From IMG/VR virus record IMGVR_UViG_3300032285_003041, positions 1 to 49,782 of that record: 49,782 nucleotides of DNA; one strand, given 5' to 3'. This document shows positions 36,222 to 44,255 of this stretch, in pieces. This stretch comes from a virus. Each line of letters starts with the position of its first letter. Positions within the stretch are counted from its first letter, which is position 1. Made by a program: the position numbers and the translations under genes. The notes beneath the pieces are model-generated. The model was given only the letters and a program-made list of their open reading frames with translations, was not told the origin of the DNA and searched no databases.

Positions 36222-36788
36222 ATGACAACATTAGTAGCAATTCAAGGTGACGGCTGGTCTGTTATCGGATGCGACTCTCGTGCATCTGGTGAAGATGGCC
36301 GTTATATGGAATTAGCAACACCTAAGATTGTTGATAACAACGGTGTGCTTATTGCTGTCTCTGGCGCATCCCGTGGTGGAAATATTACTCAATTTGGTTG
36401 GAAGCCACCAAAACCTCGTGCTAACGAGAATTTAGACATGTTTGTAACAAAGCGCTTTATTCCTGAGATGCGTGAAGCTTTTATTAAAGCCGGTTATGAT
36501 GCCAAAGATGATGGCGATGCTGCAGGACACGACTCTAACCTAATTGTTTCAATTCGTGGCGTCCTTTACCCAATCTTTGAAGATTACTCTTGGGATCGTG
36601 AAGCCCGCAACGTTTACTACGCCGGTAGCGGCGGAGATGTGGCTCTTGGCGCACTTGAAGCTTTAGACTACTCTAAGGCTAAAAGTCCAGCGGCTGCCGA
36701 AAAAATCTTACGCAGAGCTGTAGAGATTGCCTGTAAGCACGATATTTATTCTGGCGGAAAGATCATTACACACATACAAGAAGCCTAA
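36222..36788 (+). CDS. Proteasome-beta/HslV-like Ntn hydrolase
   Basis: A 188-aa protein with the proteasome beta-subunit signature: MTTLVAIQGDGWSVIGCDSRAS with Thr2 as N-terminal nucleophile after Met removal, Asp18 (D17 in mature numbering) and Lys35 in TPKIV (near canonical K33). SGASRGGN, then HDSNLIVSIRGVLYPI and YYAGSGGDVALGALEAL follow as in beta-type subunits. It may be a protease for head maturation, a decoy subunit or a protease acting on host proteins; choice not possible from sequence. AGAGGG precedes ATG 36222. Confidence 0.78.
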   Translation: MTTLVAIQGDGWSVIGCDSRASGEDGRYMELATPKIVDNNGVLIAVSGASRGGNITQFGWKPPKPRANENLDMFVTKRFIPEMREAFIKAGYDAKDDGDAAGHDSNLIVSIRGVLYPIFEDYSWDREARNVYYAGSGGDVALGALEALDYSKAKSPAAAEKILRRAVEIACKHDIYSGGKIITHIQEA

Positions 36789-36795
36789 TCCTTAA

Positions 36796-36829
36796 TATTA
36801 TAGTCCAGTCCCTAAGTGCACCGGGACTG
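36796..36829 (+). promoter_or_regulatory. -10 box followed by stem-loop before the 36858 gene
   Basis: TATTAT (36796-36801), then CAGTCCC (36806-36812) pairing with GGGACTG (36823-36829). It may be a terminator for the 36222 gene or a promoter with a 5' hairpin, like the other such sites here. Confidence 0.45.
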
Positions 36830-36857
36830 AAAACCCTCTATATAGAAAAGGTAAATC

Positions 36858-37826
36858 ATGGCAACAAATAACAATGGCAACTTGGTGGATTCATCTGGCA
36901 ACGTTGCAGTAGATTTTGTATGGGGTAATTTCCCTATGCGACCAAACGACGATCGCACAGACGGAACCGCTTCAGTTGTAGTTGCAGCAAATGCATCTGA
37001 CAACAATCAGTGGTCAGGATACTCAGTGTATCCAAGTGCTCGTCTTAACCCATCTTATGATAGCCACGCTATCGCAGAAGCAGAGTGGGCTAACTACCCA
37101 TCATTCATCGCAGCTGAAGGTAACTACATTGTTACTGCTGTATCTGGAGATGGAACAACAGTTACATACACATCTCAAAACTACTTCAAGGGTGGAGAGA
37201 CTGTAAACATTACAGGTCTTACAGCTTCAGCTTATAACCTTTCAAATGCAACAATTGCATCAGCTAACAAGCTTTCTTTCACTGTAACTAACTCAGCTAA
37301 CGCTGGTTTGATCACAGGACAGTACGGCAAGGTTCAATCAACAACTGCTGTTACAGCAGCTGACGGTGCAGGCATTGCTTACATCGTAGTTCCTTCAGTA
37401 CTTGGTAAGACAACTGCTCTTGCTATTGATGCTCTTAAGGATGCAGGCTACGAAGCAGCTAGCATCACAACAGCTACAGCTGCAACTAACACAGCTACAC
37501 AACCAACTCAGATCAACGTTACTTCAACCACTGCTGCAACTGTAACAGTTGCTGGTGGAACAGGTACATGGCCAGTAGGTACAAAGGTAACTATTGCTAC
37601 AGGTACAGGTATCCCAGCAGCACTTGTTGGAACTTGGACTGTAACAGGTGGTACTTCAAGCACACTTGTTATCGCAGGTTCAGGATGGACAGTCGCAGAT
37701 TCAGGCGCTATCACACCTGGTACAAAGCTTACTGGTGCTACTGGAACAGTCAAGACCCAGTCAACAGCTGCAAACGCTTCATCTATCGCAACAACATCTA
37801 CAATCACTATCACACCTTGGGCCTAA
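36858..37826 (+). CDS. Putative virion protein with PASTA-like segment
   Basis: A 322-aa Thr/Ala/Gly-rich, beta-rich protein of the kind seen in phage capsid decoration or tail proteins. A PASTA-like unit, VPSVLGKTTALAIDALKDAGYEA, begins near residue 177. The C-terminal 110 residues are repetitive beta strands. It has AAAAGG before ATG 36858 and a terminator after, so it is probably expressed alone at high level, as major virion proteins are. The exact virion position is unknown. Confidence 0.72.
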   Translation: MATNNNGNLVDSSGNVAVDFVWGNFPMRPNDDRTDGTASVVVAANASDNNQWSGYSVYPSARLNPSYDSHAIAEAEWANYPSFIAAEGNYIVTAVSGDGTTVTYTSQNYFKGGETVNITGLTASAYNLSNATIASANKLSFTVTNSANAGLITGQYGKVQSTTAVTAADGAGIAYIVVPSVLGKTTALAIDALKDAGYEAASITTATAATNTATQPTQINVTSTTAATVTVAGGTGTWPVGTKVTIATGTGIPAALVGTWTVTGGTSSTLVIAGSGWTVADSGAITPGTKLTGATGTVKTQSTAANASSIATTSTITITPWA

Positions 37827-37844
37827 TAAACCCTCAAGTAAAAG

Positions 37845-37871
37845 GCCGGGAGTTCACACTCCCGGCTTTTT
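37845..37871 (+). terminator. Rho-independent terminator
   Basis: GCCGGGAG (37845-37852) pairs with CTCCCGGC (37859-37866), six-base loop, then TTTTT. Confidence 0.93.
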
Positions 37872-37893
37872 GCTTTAGTGGGATACTATTCCT

Positions 37894-38091
37894 ATGACCG
37901 ATTTAATGGTAGAAGAAGAGCTAGTATTAAACCTCAGGGAAAGCTGTGATCAATGCTCAGCAAGGGCATTTGTTATGGTAATCTTGCCCTACGGAGACCT
38001 AACTTTCTGTATGCACCATTATAATCAGAACGCCCAAGCACTTACAGACCAGGGCGGAATTGCTAAACTTTTGTCTGTAAATGAAGACTAG
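37894..38091 (+). CDS. DUF7455-like zinc-binding protein
   Basis: A 65-aa protein with ESCDQCSARAFVMVILPYGDLTFCMHHYNQNAQAL, which follows in segments the actinobacterial DUF7455 layout (CDxC, hydrophobic strand, FCxHH then helix). A TACTAT box at 37884-37889 stands four bases before the ATG and no good ribosome site is present, so it may be leaderless. Confidence 0.72.
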   Translation: MTDLMVEEELVLNLRESCDQCSARAFVMVILPYGDLTFCMHHYNQNAQALTDQGGIAKLLSVNED

Positions 38092-38103
38092 ATCGGAAAT
38101 CAT

Positions 38104-38889
38104 ATGAATTTTGGTAAAGGCGGACAAAATATTGTTCAAGCCGGAAACAATAACCCTAACGTATTCAAGGGTGCCGGTAATATTTTTGGATCTATTCTTG
38201 ACATGAAGCTTTGGAAGCAAAAGCAAGATTATTTACACCAAAACCGTAAAGACCTTGAAACTCATAAGGCCGGTGTACGTGTAGCATCAAATTATGCTGA
38301 AGGAATGCTAGCACCTCAAATGTGGGGTCAATGGCATGATTATGCAAATAAAACTCATGAACAACATTTTAAAGAGACTGGCGAATGGCACCCAAGCTAT
38401 GACGAGAAGAGCATGTCTCCTAAAGATTACCTACACCCTACATTGCAGGGCCATGTAGAAAAATACGGAATTGTTACAAGTAAGCAAGGGCCTATGCCTG
38501 GAGCTCCAACTCGAGGTGAAATCTTTAACAGGACTAGAGGAGACGGTGGAAATACCCCGGTTGAATCTAAAACAGAAAATAAAGTAGATACTTCATCTGC
38601 GGTTGCTTCCTCACCGGTTCGTGGATTTAACCCTGAAGAAAATGATATCCAATCAGCTTTGCATCAAAACAATGCTACAAATTATTTCCCATTTGAATCC
38701 ACTGCAGGTTCATCTGGTAAGTTTAGCCCAACAAAATTTGATAACGAACAACCTGTATTTAGTGAGCTAGATGCAGAAGATATTCGTGCGGAAAATAAGA
38801 AAACACCTTTTGATACAAGAGCAGGATATAAAGAGCGTACATCCCATCTAACAGATGGCATTAACGACGGAACAGGCGGAAATAAGTAA
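38104..38889 (+). CDS. Hypothetical protein, possibly structural
   Basis: A 261-aa protein: Asn/Gly-rich N terminus (NFGKGGQNIVQAGNNNPNVF), helical middle (LWKQKQDYLHQNRKDLETH), long polar tail. No Cys, no membrane segment. It overlaps the next gene by one base (TAATG). Probably co-expressed with the 811-aa disordered protein. Confidence 0.77.
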   Translation: MNFGKGGQNIVQAGNNNPNVFKGAGNIFGSILDMKLWKQKQDYLHQNRKDLETHKAGVRVASNYAEGMLAPQMWGQWHDYANKTHEQHFKETGEWHPSYDEKSMSPKDYLHPTLQGHVEKYGIVTSKQGPMPGAPTRGEIFNRTRGDGGNTPVESKTENKVDTSSAVASSPVRGFNPEENDIQSALHQNNATNYFPFESTAGSSGKFSPTKFDNEQPVFSELDAEDIRAENKKTPFDTRAGYKERTSHLTDGINDGTGGNK

Positions 38890-41324
38890 TGGCTGGTCAA
38901 TTTGATAAGTGGAAAAAGATTCTCTCAACATCTGATTCACGTCCAGATAGGTACAGGCGTGAGCCGGATGTTAATGCAGAGGGAAGAATTACTCGCACAT
39001 ACCCAGAGATTGTTGCGCCAGCTCCTACCTTTAAGGGATCAGATGAAGATCCTAATAAGAACCGCTCTCTACCTGTAAACGCAGATCTTAAAGCACAAGA
39101 AGATAGCCTTAATATAGGACAACATGCTGTTGATACTCAATGGGGTGAAGTAGCTAAAAATACTCGCAAGCGTATGCTTGAAGGCCTTAAGACTACAACA
39201 ATGCGCCTTGACGAGAATACAGGTGAGGCATATGATCTAGAAGATCGTAAGCCAACTCCATCAGGTCGTGTTAAGCCTGCACGTAAAGCTAACCCTAAGT
39301 ATTTAGCTGCGGATGTTCAACGTCAAAATGAAGATCTTGCAACCTTTACTGAGGCAGATCGTCGTAACTCAGGCATTATCCGTAACGATGACAAACTAGC
39401 TGAAGAATCATTTAACGACCGTGAAGCAAAATCTGGTTCAACACTTCGTTCAGTAAACGGCTACACATATGATCTTAGAGAATTTTCTAATAACGGTGAT
39501 ATGGATCCTCTTGAAAAGGGCGGACCAATGCGCCAAGAGCGCCCTTCTACTCACGATCTAGAACAAGAAACTTGGGGCGACTCATTAGAGGACGCTAGAG
39601 AAAAAGGTCGTGCTAAAGGAAAAACTTATAGGCAAGTCCCCCCTGCACCAGTTCAATCTGGTCCATCTAGTATTGTTCCAACAAAGCCTTTAAATAGCAA
39701 GATGGCTGAAACTAGGGAAGAAGAAGTAGAGCCAGAAGAGAGCGCTGAAGATACTGCTCAAAGAGTACAGCTCAAAGAAGTACGTGAATACGAACAAAAG
39801 AGCAAGGGCCCAACTAAGGTTGAATATGGCGATACTCTTTCTGAAGCTAACAAGCGTAGTAAGTTTGGCCCACGTAAAACAAGAATTGAAGAACGTCCAG
39901 TATATGAGCGTCCAAAGGCCTACACTGAAGGCGATATTGATGAATCCGCCGCATACGAAGGTGACTGGAAAAAGAATTCTAAGACTGGAAAAGTTGAGCG
40001 TATTGATACAGGAAAGCTTAAGCCAGGATATGATGATCCTAATAGCATTCTAAGTACAACTATGCGTGAAGAAGACCTAGAGGGTCCTGCAGCCCCTGCT
40101 GGAACTAAAAAGGTTAAAGTTATTTCTCCACGTGAGTCTCTTCCATATGACAAGCCAGAAGTTACTAAGCCTGGACATGTAATTCCACCAATCATGATTG
40201 ACACTTATACAAGTGGAGAATCTGATGAAGGTAAAACTCTTGAAGAGATCGAAGAGGCAGATAGCAAGAAAAATAAGAACCTTATTCCTCCTCTAAGTAC
40301 TACTGTTTACGATCCTAACAACATGCCAGGAAAAAACACTACCGGTAGAACTCCTCAACGCCGTGCAGTTCAAGCGGCTATTCGTTCACAGCGTGCTGCT
40401 GATCTTGCTGCTGAAGGCAAGACTATGACTACGGTTCGCCCTGAAATCATGGATTCTGCAAAAGCTCTTGCAAAAACTTCTAGGTTTGGCATTACTGATG
40501 AATCATACTTTGACACACCTGAGTTTTTGGATCACCCAGCTATTCAGGAAGCCACCATTGCTCACGCAACCGGTACTCACCATGACTTTAGCTTAGTTCA
40601 AAATGCTTTGGGTAAGGTTGCTCCAGAAGCACAACGTCGTAGAGAAGCATGGTATAAAGTTGCACAACGCAAGTTAAATGGAAAAGCTGAAAAAAAGAAG
40701 GGTGAGTTTGAAGTACTTCAATCTCTAGTTGGTAAAGGACGCTCTATTACCGGAGTTACAAGAAATATTGAATCCGGTAAAAAAGCAGGAATTACCATTA
40801 ATGGTCAATCTCCTACACTTGCTGAGCCAGCACCTATTGCAGATGTAAGAACCCCCACACGTGCAGCTGATCGCAGAACGCATGCAAATACTGCGGCTAA
40901 CCTTATGTTCCAGCAACAGCAGGCCGCAAGAGACGTTCATAAGCAATTTACTCAGAATCCATTAAGCACTACAACAATGCGCCTTAATGAAAGCACTGGC
41001 GAGGCGTATGATACTGATAACGAAGAAGAGCTATTGGCTAATACAGCAAACTCTTCTGGTGGTACTACAGCCGGTATTGCTCCTGCAGGTTCAGATACCG
41101 TTACTGTTAGCAACAGGAACAAACCTGGTGTGGCTCCGGTAACTCGTCCATTTAACCCTGTAGAACTTAGGAATAAAAAGAATGTGCCATCTGTAGATGA
41201 TTCCCGTACCGGTGCTTTAGGATCTACAGGAACAACATCAGTTTCAGTCCCAAGAAATTCTGAAAATTATGCAGACACTATTATGCAAAGACTTCAGGCT
41301 GGTAAAAAAGACTCTGACGAGTAG
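38889..41324 (+). CDS. Large disordered protein with repeated TTMRL motif
   Basis: An 811-aa highly charged, mostly disordered protein. A motif TTMRLDENTGEAYD near residue 102 returns as TTMRLNESTGEAYD near residue 694, with shorter versions LSTTMREEDLEGP and LSTTVYDPNN in between. The DNA also repeats (39192-39209 and 40968-40985 are the same 18 bases). One folded part around 520-620 is helical. It may be a scaffold-like or assembly protein that binds partners through the repeats; this is inferred. Confidence 0.78.
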   Translation: MAGQFDKWKKILSTSDSRPDRYRREPDVNAEGRITRTYPEIVAPAPTFKGSDEDPNKNRSLPVNADLKAQEDSLNIGQHAVDTQWGEVAKNTRKRMLEGLKTTTMRLDENTGEAYDLEDRKPTPSGRVKPARKANPKYLAADVQRQNEDLATFTEADRRNSGIIRNDDKLAEESFNDREAKSGSTLRSVNGYTYDLREFSNNGDMDPLEKGGPMRQERPSTHDLEQETWGDSLEDAREKGRAKGKTYRQVPPAPVQSGPSSIVPTKPLNSKMAETREEEVEPEESAEDTAQRVQLKEVREYEQKSKGPTKVEYGDTLSEANKRSKFGPRKTRIEERPVYERPKAYTEGDIDESAAYEGDWKKNSKTGKVERIDTGKLKPGYDDPNSILSTTMREEDLEGPAAPAGTKKVKVISPRESLPYDKPEVTKPGHVIPPIMIDTYTSGESDEGKTLEEIEEADSKKNKNLIPPLSTTVYDPNNMPGKNTTGRTPQRRAVQAAIRSQRAADLAAEGKTMTTVRPEIMDSAKALAKTSRFGITDESYFDTPEFLDHPAIQEATIAHATGTHHDFSLVQNALGKVAPEAQRRREAWYKVAQRKLNGKAEKKKGEFEVLQSLVGKGRSITGVTRNIESGKKAGITINGQSPTLAEPAPIADVRTPTRAADRRTHANTAANLMFQQQQAARDVHKQFTQNPLSTTTMRLNESTGEAYDTDNEEELLANTANSSGGTTAGIAPAGSDTVTVSNRNKPGVAPVTRPFNPVELRNKKNVPSVDDSRTGALGSTGTTSVSVPRNSENYADTIMQRLQAGKKDSDE

Positions 41325-41335
41325 TAGGGTTTAAA

Positions 41336-41512
41336 ATGTCACGTTTAGAGGTTTTTACCCCACAACCTGTTGAGAATAAAATGCCTGCTAATCTTCGCTA
41401 TAAAGCAAGAGAGGCTGCCGAATATCTTACTGGGTTGAAGCCTACCCAAGCTGATGACTCACACGTTATCACACGTCAAAAGTATGGCCGTTCATCAGGG
41501 ACAAATAACTAA
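41336..41512 (+). CDS. 58-aa hypothetical protein
   Basis: ATG 41336 shortly after the 811-aa gene; ends in a TAATG overlap with the next gene. It reads MSRLEVFTPQPVENKMPANLRYKAREAAEYLTG, a single helix with a polar tail. Unknown function. Confidence 0.7.
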   Translation: MSRLEVFTPQPVENKMPANLRYKAREAAEYLTGLKPTQADDSHVITRQKYGRSSGTNN

Positions 41513-41796
41513 TGGGACGCTCTCGTAAAGAACTTCACTATGGATCAAGAGATGGCGATGGCAGAATTATTCGTAAGTCTGTAACCGACCGTAGCTCTAA
41601 GTCTGCACGCCCTTGGAATGATCCAGAGGTAGTTGATGCTTCTGAGCGTTATGGCAAACCATTTTCCAGCTTTAAAGGCGTTGTATCCCACGAAAACGCT
41701 CTTGAAGGCATGGGATCATTAAATGAGTCAGAACGTATGACTTGCAATTTTTGTGGTAGATTTAAGTCACATCCAGATCATGAAGGGCACTTCTAA
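41512..41796 (+). CDS. Hypothetical protein with C-terminal zinc knuckle
   Basis: A 94-aa basic protein whose C terminus CNFCGRFKSHPDHEGHF carries CxxC and three His, a C2H2-like site. The rest is Ser/Arg/Lys-rich. Coupled to both neighbours by overlap. Confidence 0.75.
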   Translation: MGRSRKELHYGSRDGDGRIIRKSVTDRSSKSARPWNDPEVVDASERYGKPFSSFKGVVSHENALEGMGSLNESERMTCNFCGRFKSHPDHEGHF

Positions 41797-42101
41797 TGTC
41801 AAAATCACCAGCATGGCAGCGTAAAGAAGGACAGAATCCTAAAGGCGGTTTAAACGCTAAGGGTCGTGCTTCTGCTAAAAAAGAAGGACACAATCTTAAA
41901 GCACCAGTAAAGTCTGGTGATAATCCACGTCGTGCTTCATTCCTAGCACGCATGGGAAATGCATCGGGGCCAGAGCACAAGCCAAATGGTGAGCCAACAC
42001 GTTTGTTGCTCTCATTACAAGCTTGGGGTGCATCTTCTAAGGCTGATGCTAAAAAGAAAGCTGCTGCTATCTCTAAGCGTAATAAAGGTAAGAAGAAGTA
42101 A
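41796..42101 (+). CDS. DUF6321-like basic protein
   Basis: A 101-aa protein: WQRKEGQNPKGGLNAKGRAS near the N terminus, then RRASFLARMGNASGP and LSLQAWGASSKADAKKKA, the segments of DUF6321 found in actinobacteria and phages. Very basic (DNA- or RNA-binding is likely). Function unknown. TAATG on both sides. Confidence 0.8.
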   Translation: MSKSPAWQRKEGQNPKGGLNAKGRASAKKEGHNLKAPVKSGDNPRRASFLARMGNASGPEHKPNGEPTRLLLSLQAWGASSKADAKKKAAAISKRNKGKKK

Positions 42102-42259
42102 TGGCTAAAAAAGTTTGGGATACTCCTGACCCAACAAAAAAGGATAAGAAGCTTTCACTTAAGAAAAAAGCTGCTGCTAAAGCTCGTGCTAAGGCTGCAG
42201 GTCGTCCATACCCTAATCTTGTAGATAATATGAACGCTGCAAAGAAAAAGGGCAAATAA
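42101..42259 (+). CDS. 52-aa Lys-rich protein
   Basis: ATG 42101 in a TAATG overlap, stop in TAATG with the HNH gene. Sequence begins MAKKVWDTPDPTKKDKKL and continues with Lys/Ala-rich stretch (KKKAAAKARAKAAGRPYP). Histone-like composition, probably nucleic-acid binding. It resembles the 11496 product in composition. Confidence 0.7.
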   Translation: MAKKVWDTPDPTKKDKKLSLKKKAAAKARAKAAGRPYPNLVDNMNAAKKKGK

Positions 42260-42555
42260 TGGCTACTAAGAAAAAAGAAGTAGCTGGTGGCAAAGAATAT
42301 AAAGGATCCGCTGCTAATGGCGGCCGCAAAATTATTGTTGAGCACTACAAGGATTCACACGGTAAGTGGCACACTACCTCTAAGAATGCTGCTAAGGCTA
42401 AATATGAAAAGAAGCATGGCAAGCTACCTAAGGGAACTGACGTAGACCACAAAGATAATAATCATGATAATGATTCAACCAGCAATCTGCGCCCGCTCAA
42501 GCATGGCAAGAATACTGCCAAGGAGAACAGGCGCAGAGCCGGAAAGAAATCTTAG
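42259..42555 (+). CDS. HNH endonuclease-like protein
   Basis: A 98-aa protein with VDHKDNNHDNDSTSNLRPL at about residues 63-81, an HNH_3-type core (DH, N, N-L-R), plus a basic tail (KENRRRAGKKS). A N-terminal Gly/Lys-rich stretch precedes it. Near the head genes it may help packaging, as HNH proteins of some phages do, or be a homing nuclease. Its stop overlaps the convergent 42552 gene. Confidence 0.83.
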   Translation: MATKKKEVAGGKEYKGSAANGGRKIIVEHYKDSHGKWHTTSKNAAKAKYEKKHGKLPKGTDVDHKDNNHDNDSTSNLRPLKHGKNTAKENRRRAGKKS

Positions 42556-43067
42556 ACCGAGGGTACTGCTTTCAACCAGTATTGAACCACTCCATTATAT
42601 TGCTGGTTTGTTCCAGCTTTCCATGCTGTCCAGTTTTTGCCCTCAGCAGACATTTTAAAGGCTACTTGGGCGTTGGTTACAGGATCATATAGGTCAGAGG
42701 CTGAACTAAGCTTATATTGGCTTATACGGGCTTTTAAAGGCCCATACAGGTTCACTTGGAAGAGACCGTAGGAATTATCCCCGGTACGGGCATTGCCGTT
42801 GTGGGATAGGGGGTTTCCATGGGACTCCTTCATAGCAACTGCCCAAGCTGTTTTTAAAGCTTTTCCTTTAAAGCCGGTTAGGCGTAAAAGGTCATAAAGC
42901 TGCTCTTGGGTTAGCTTATGCATCTTGGAGTATTTCATTATGGGGCTCACGCACATGGGAGCTACCTTTGCTTTTACAGCATTAGCTGTTTGTGTAAATG
43001 TATTTGTTATGACCAAGGTAAAGGCCATAGCTATTACAAATAGTTTACGTTTTCCATTAAATGTCAC
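42552..43067 (-). CDS. Secreted lytic-transglycosylase/lysozyme-like protein
   Basis: A 171-aa protein on the strand opposite to all neighbours. Residues 1-30 form a signal peptide (KRKLFVIAMAFTLVITNTFT...TANA). The catalytic fold shows AVAMKESHGNP with Glu81 and SYGLFQVNLYG (99-109), the SLT/lysozyme-like pattern. It would act outside the membrane on peptidoglycan, possibly in superinfection exclusion or to weaken the wall. Its own leader has a hairpin at 43101-43125. Could be a moron-type gene. Confidence 0.83.
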   Translation of the reverse strand: MTFNGKRKLFVIAMAFTLVITNTFTQTANAVKAKVAPMCVSPIMKYSKMHKLTQEQLYDLLRLTGFKGKALKTAWAVAMKESHGNPLSHNGNARTGDNSYGLFQVNLYGPLKARISQYKLSSASDLYDPVTNAQVAFKMSAEGKNWTAWKAGTNQQYNGVVQYWLKAVPSV

Positions 43068-43297
43068 ACTATCTCCTAGGCTAGAGGGCCAACCCGAATC
43101 TTTTATCTACTGTCACTAGATAAAAAATAGCCCAGCGTCTGTCTGCCGAGCTAGTTGCAACCCTTTTGTTACGTAGTTAGTGTTAGGGAGGTTTATTTCC
43201 CTATATCTATCCTAGCAGTAAATACAGGGTTGGTGCAACCGCCAAACCAAAATATGGTGTAAGATATATCACATAAAAGTAAGGAAAAGGCATAAAT
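43068..43297 (-). promoter_or_regulatory. Leader region with stem-loop between divergent genes
   Basis: 230 bases without a gene. TTTTATCTA (43101-43109) pairs with TAGATAAAA (43117-43125), loop CTGTCAC, in the leader of the 42552-43067 gene. TATATC near 43265 may serve the plus-strand 43298 gene. No known riboswitch could be proven. Confidence 0.4.
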
Positions 43298-43474
43298 ATG
43301 GCAAAAACAGTAAAATGTATGAATTGCACTGATGATGCATACTATGGAGTTGACAATCCTGGGGCTAACTATCAAACTTTCTGCAAGGTTCATCTACCAC
43401 CCTTTTTAACAAAGTTTGCAAACCCAAACGACCTACATCCGATGATTAAGATCATAGCTAAGAATGTAAAATGA
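43298..43474 (+). CDS. 58-aa zinc-binding protein
   Basis: ATG 43298 with AAGGAAAAGG upstream; overlaps the next start (ATGA). Contains CMNC (7-10) and FCKVH (28-32), the same layout as the 37894 protein (CxxC, then C-x2-H), so it may be a diverged DUF7455-like paralogue. Confidence 0.7.
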   Translation: MAKTVKCMNCTDDAYYGVDNPGANYQTFCKVHLPPFLTKFANPNDLHPMIKIIAKNVK

Positions 43475-43752
43475 GAATTGTACAGAGGGTAGTAACAAAG
43501 CAGGGGCATCCAGTACCGTCTAGCTCTCATGCTCCTCGTGGACCATTTCCACCCGAGTTGTTTATAGAGCCAGAAATTATTACAGATTACACACCATTTG
43601 ATGAAGAACACCCACGTGGTGCCACAGCACAGAACGATTTTAAATCGCCTAAGCTATTTCGATGTTCTATCTGTGCTGTGATAGTATTAGAGAATGAAGT
43701 GCCAGATCACTGGTGCGATGGGGCGGATGAGGAAGATGGCGCAAACACATGA
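43471..43752 (+). CDS. Hypothetical zinc-binding protein
   Basis: A 93-aa protein with CSICAVIVLENEVPDHWC near residues 65-82, a C2HC zinc site, after a Pro-rich N-terminal half. ATGA overlap at the start; 17-base overlap with the next gene. Unknown role. Confidence 0.75.
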   Translation: MRIVQRVVTKQGHPVPSSSHAPRGPFPPELFIEPEIITDYTPFDEEHPRGATAQNDFKSPKLFRCSICAVIVLENEVPDHWCDGADEEDGANT

Positions 43753-44029
43753 TGTTGGGAAGTTTTACTGGCATTTAATGACGTACCCAGTAAAACCACC
43801 CGTAGTAATAGAACGAGCAGAAACCCAAGAGATTGATGGTCAGTATCGTTTTGGCAAAGGTTGGTGCTTACGACTTCCTTTAACACGCAGATCTGTAGTT
43901 GTTGGTAAATGGATAAAGTCTTACACAGAAGGTGAAGCCCTAACTATTGCCATAAATGGTAGAGGTATGAAGCAAGACGAAGTTGATTGGGATAAAATCA
44001 GATATGGGGCAGAAGATGAAGATCTTTAA
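43736..44029 (+). CDS. Hypothetical protein
   Basis: A 97-aa protein. ATG 43736 with GAGGAAG is chosen; ATGs at 43694 and 43727 are alternatives. Sequence: FYWHLMTYPVKPPVVIERAETQEIDGQYRFGKGWCLRL, beta-rich. It lies two genes before the terminase. Confidence 0.7.
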   Translation: MAQTHDVGKFYWHLMTYPVKPPVVIERAETQEIDGQYRFGKGWCLRLPLTRRSVVVGKWIKSYTEGEALTIAINGRGMKQDEVDWDKIRYGAEDEDL

Positions 44030-44255
44030 TCGTAAAAGCAAAACTACAAAAGAATTAACAAAGGTTCAACGCAGAGTAAATTCCTTGCCTACTCAAGAGC
44101 TACTTACCTGGACAGATCAAATTATGTACTCGGTTGGTCGTAACTTGTCTGCTTGGCAAAAAACTCAGTACAAAGACAATTTAGCAGAGGCAAAACTTGG
44201 AGCAGAATCTTTAAGCGCTATTTTAGATACCTTAAGTGAAAGACACGGCCTGTGA
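44016..44255 (+). CDS. Hypothetical helical protein before terminase
   Basis: A 79-aa helical, basic protein (MKIFNRKSKTTKELTKVQRRVNSLPTQELLTWTDQIMY), overlapping the terminase start. By position it might be a small-terminase-like or packaging partner; no clear helix-turn-helix is seen. ATG 44016 is used. Confidence 0.7.
   Translation: MKIFNRKSKTTKELTKVQRRVNSLPTQELLTWTDQIMYSVGRNLSAWQKTQYKDNLAEAKLGAESLSAILDTLSERHGL

Noticed and set aside
43068-43140. Cyclic-di-AMP (ydaO-type) riboswitch before the secreted transglycosylase
   Set aside because: Such riboswitches precede wall hydrolases in Actinobacteria, but only a simple hairpin and no consensus core was seen. A covariance-model search would decide.
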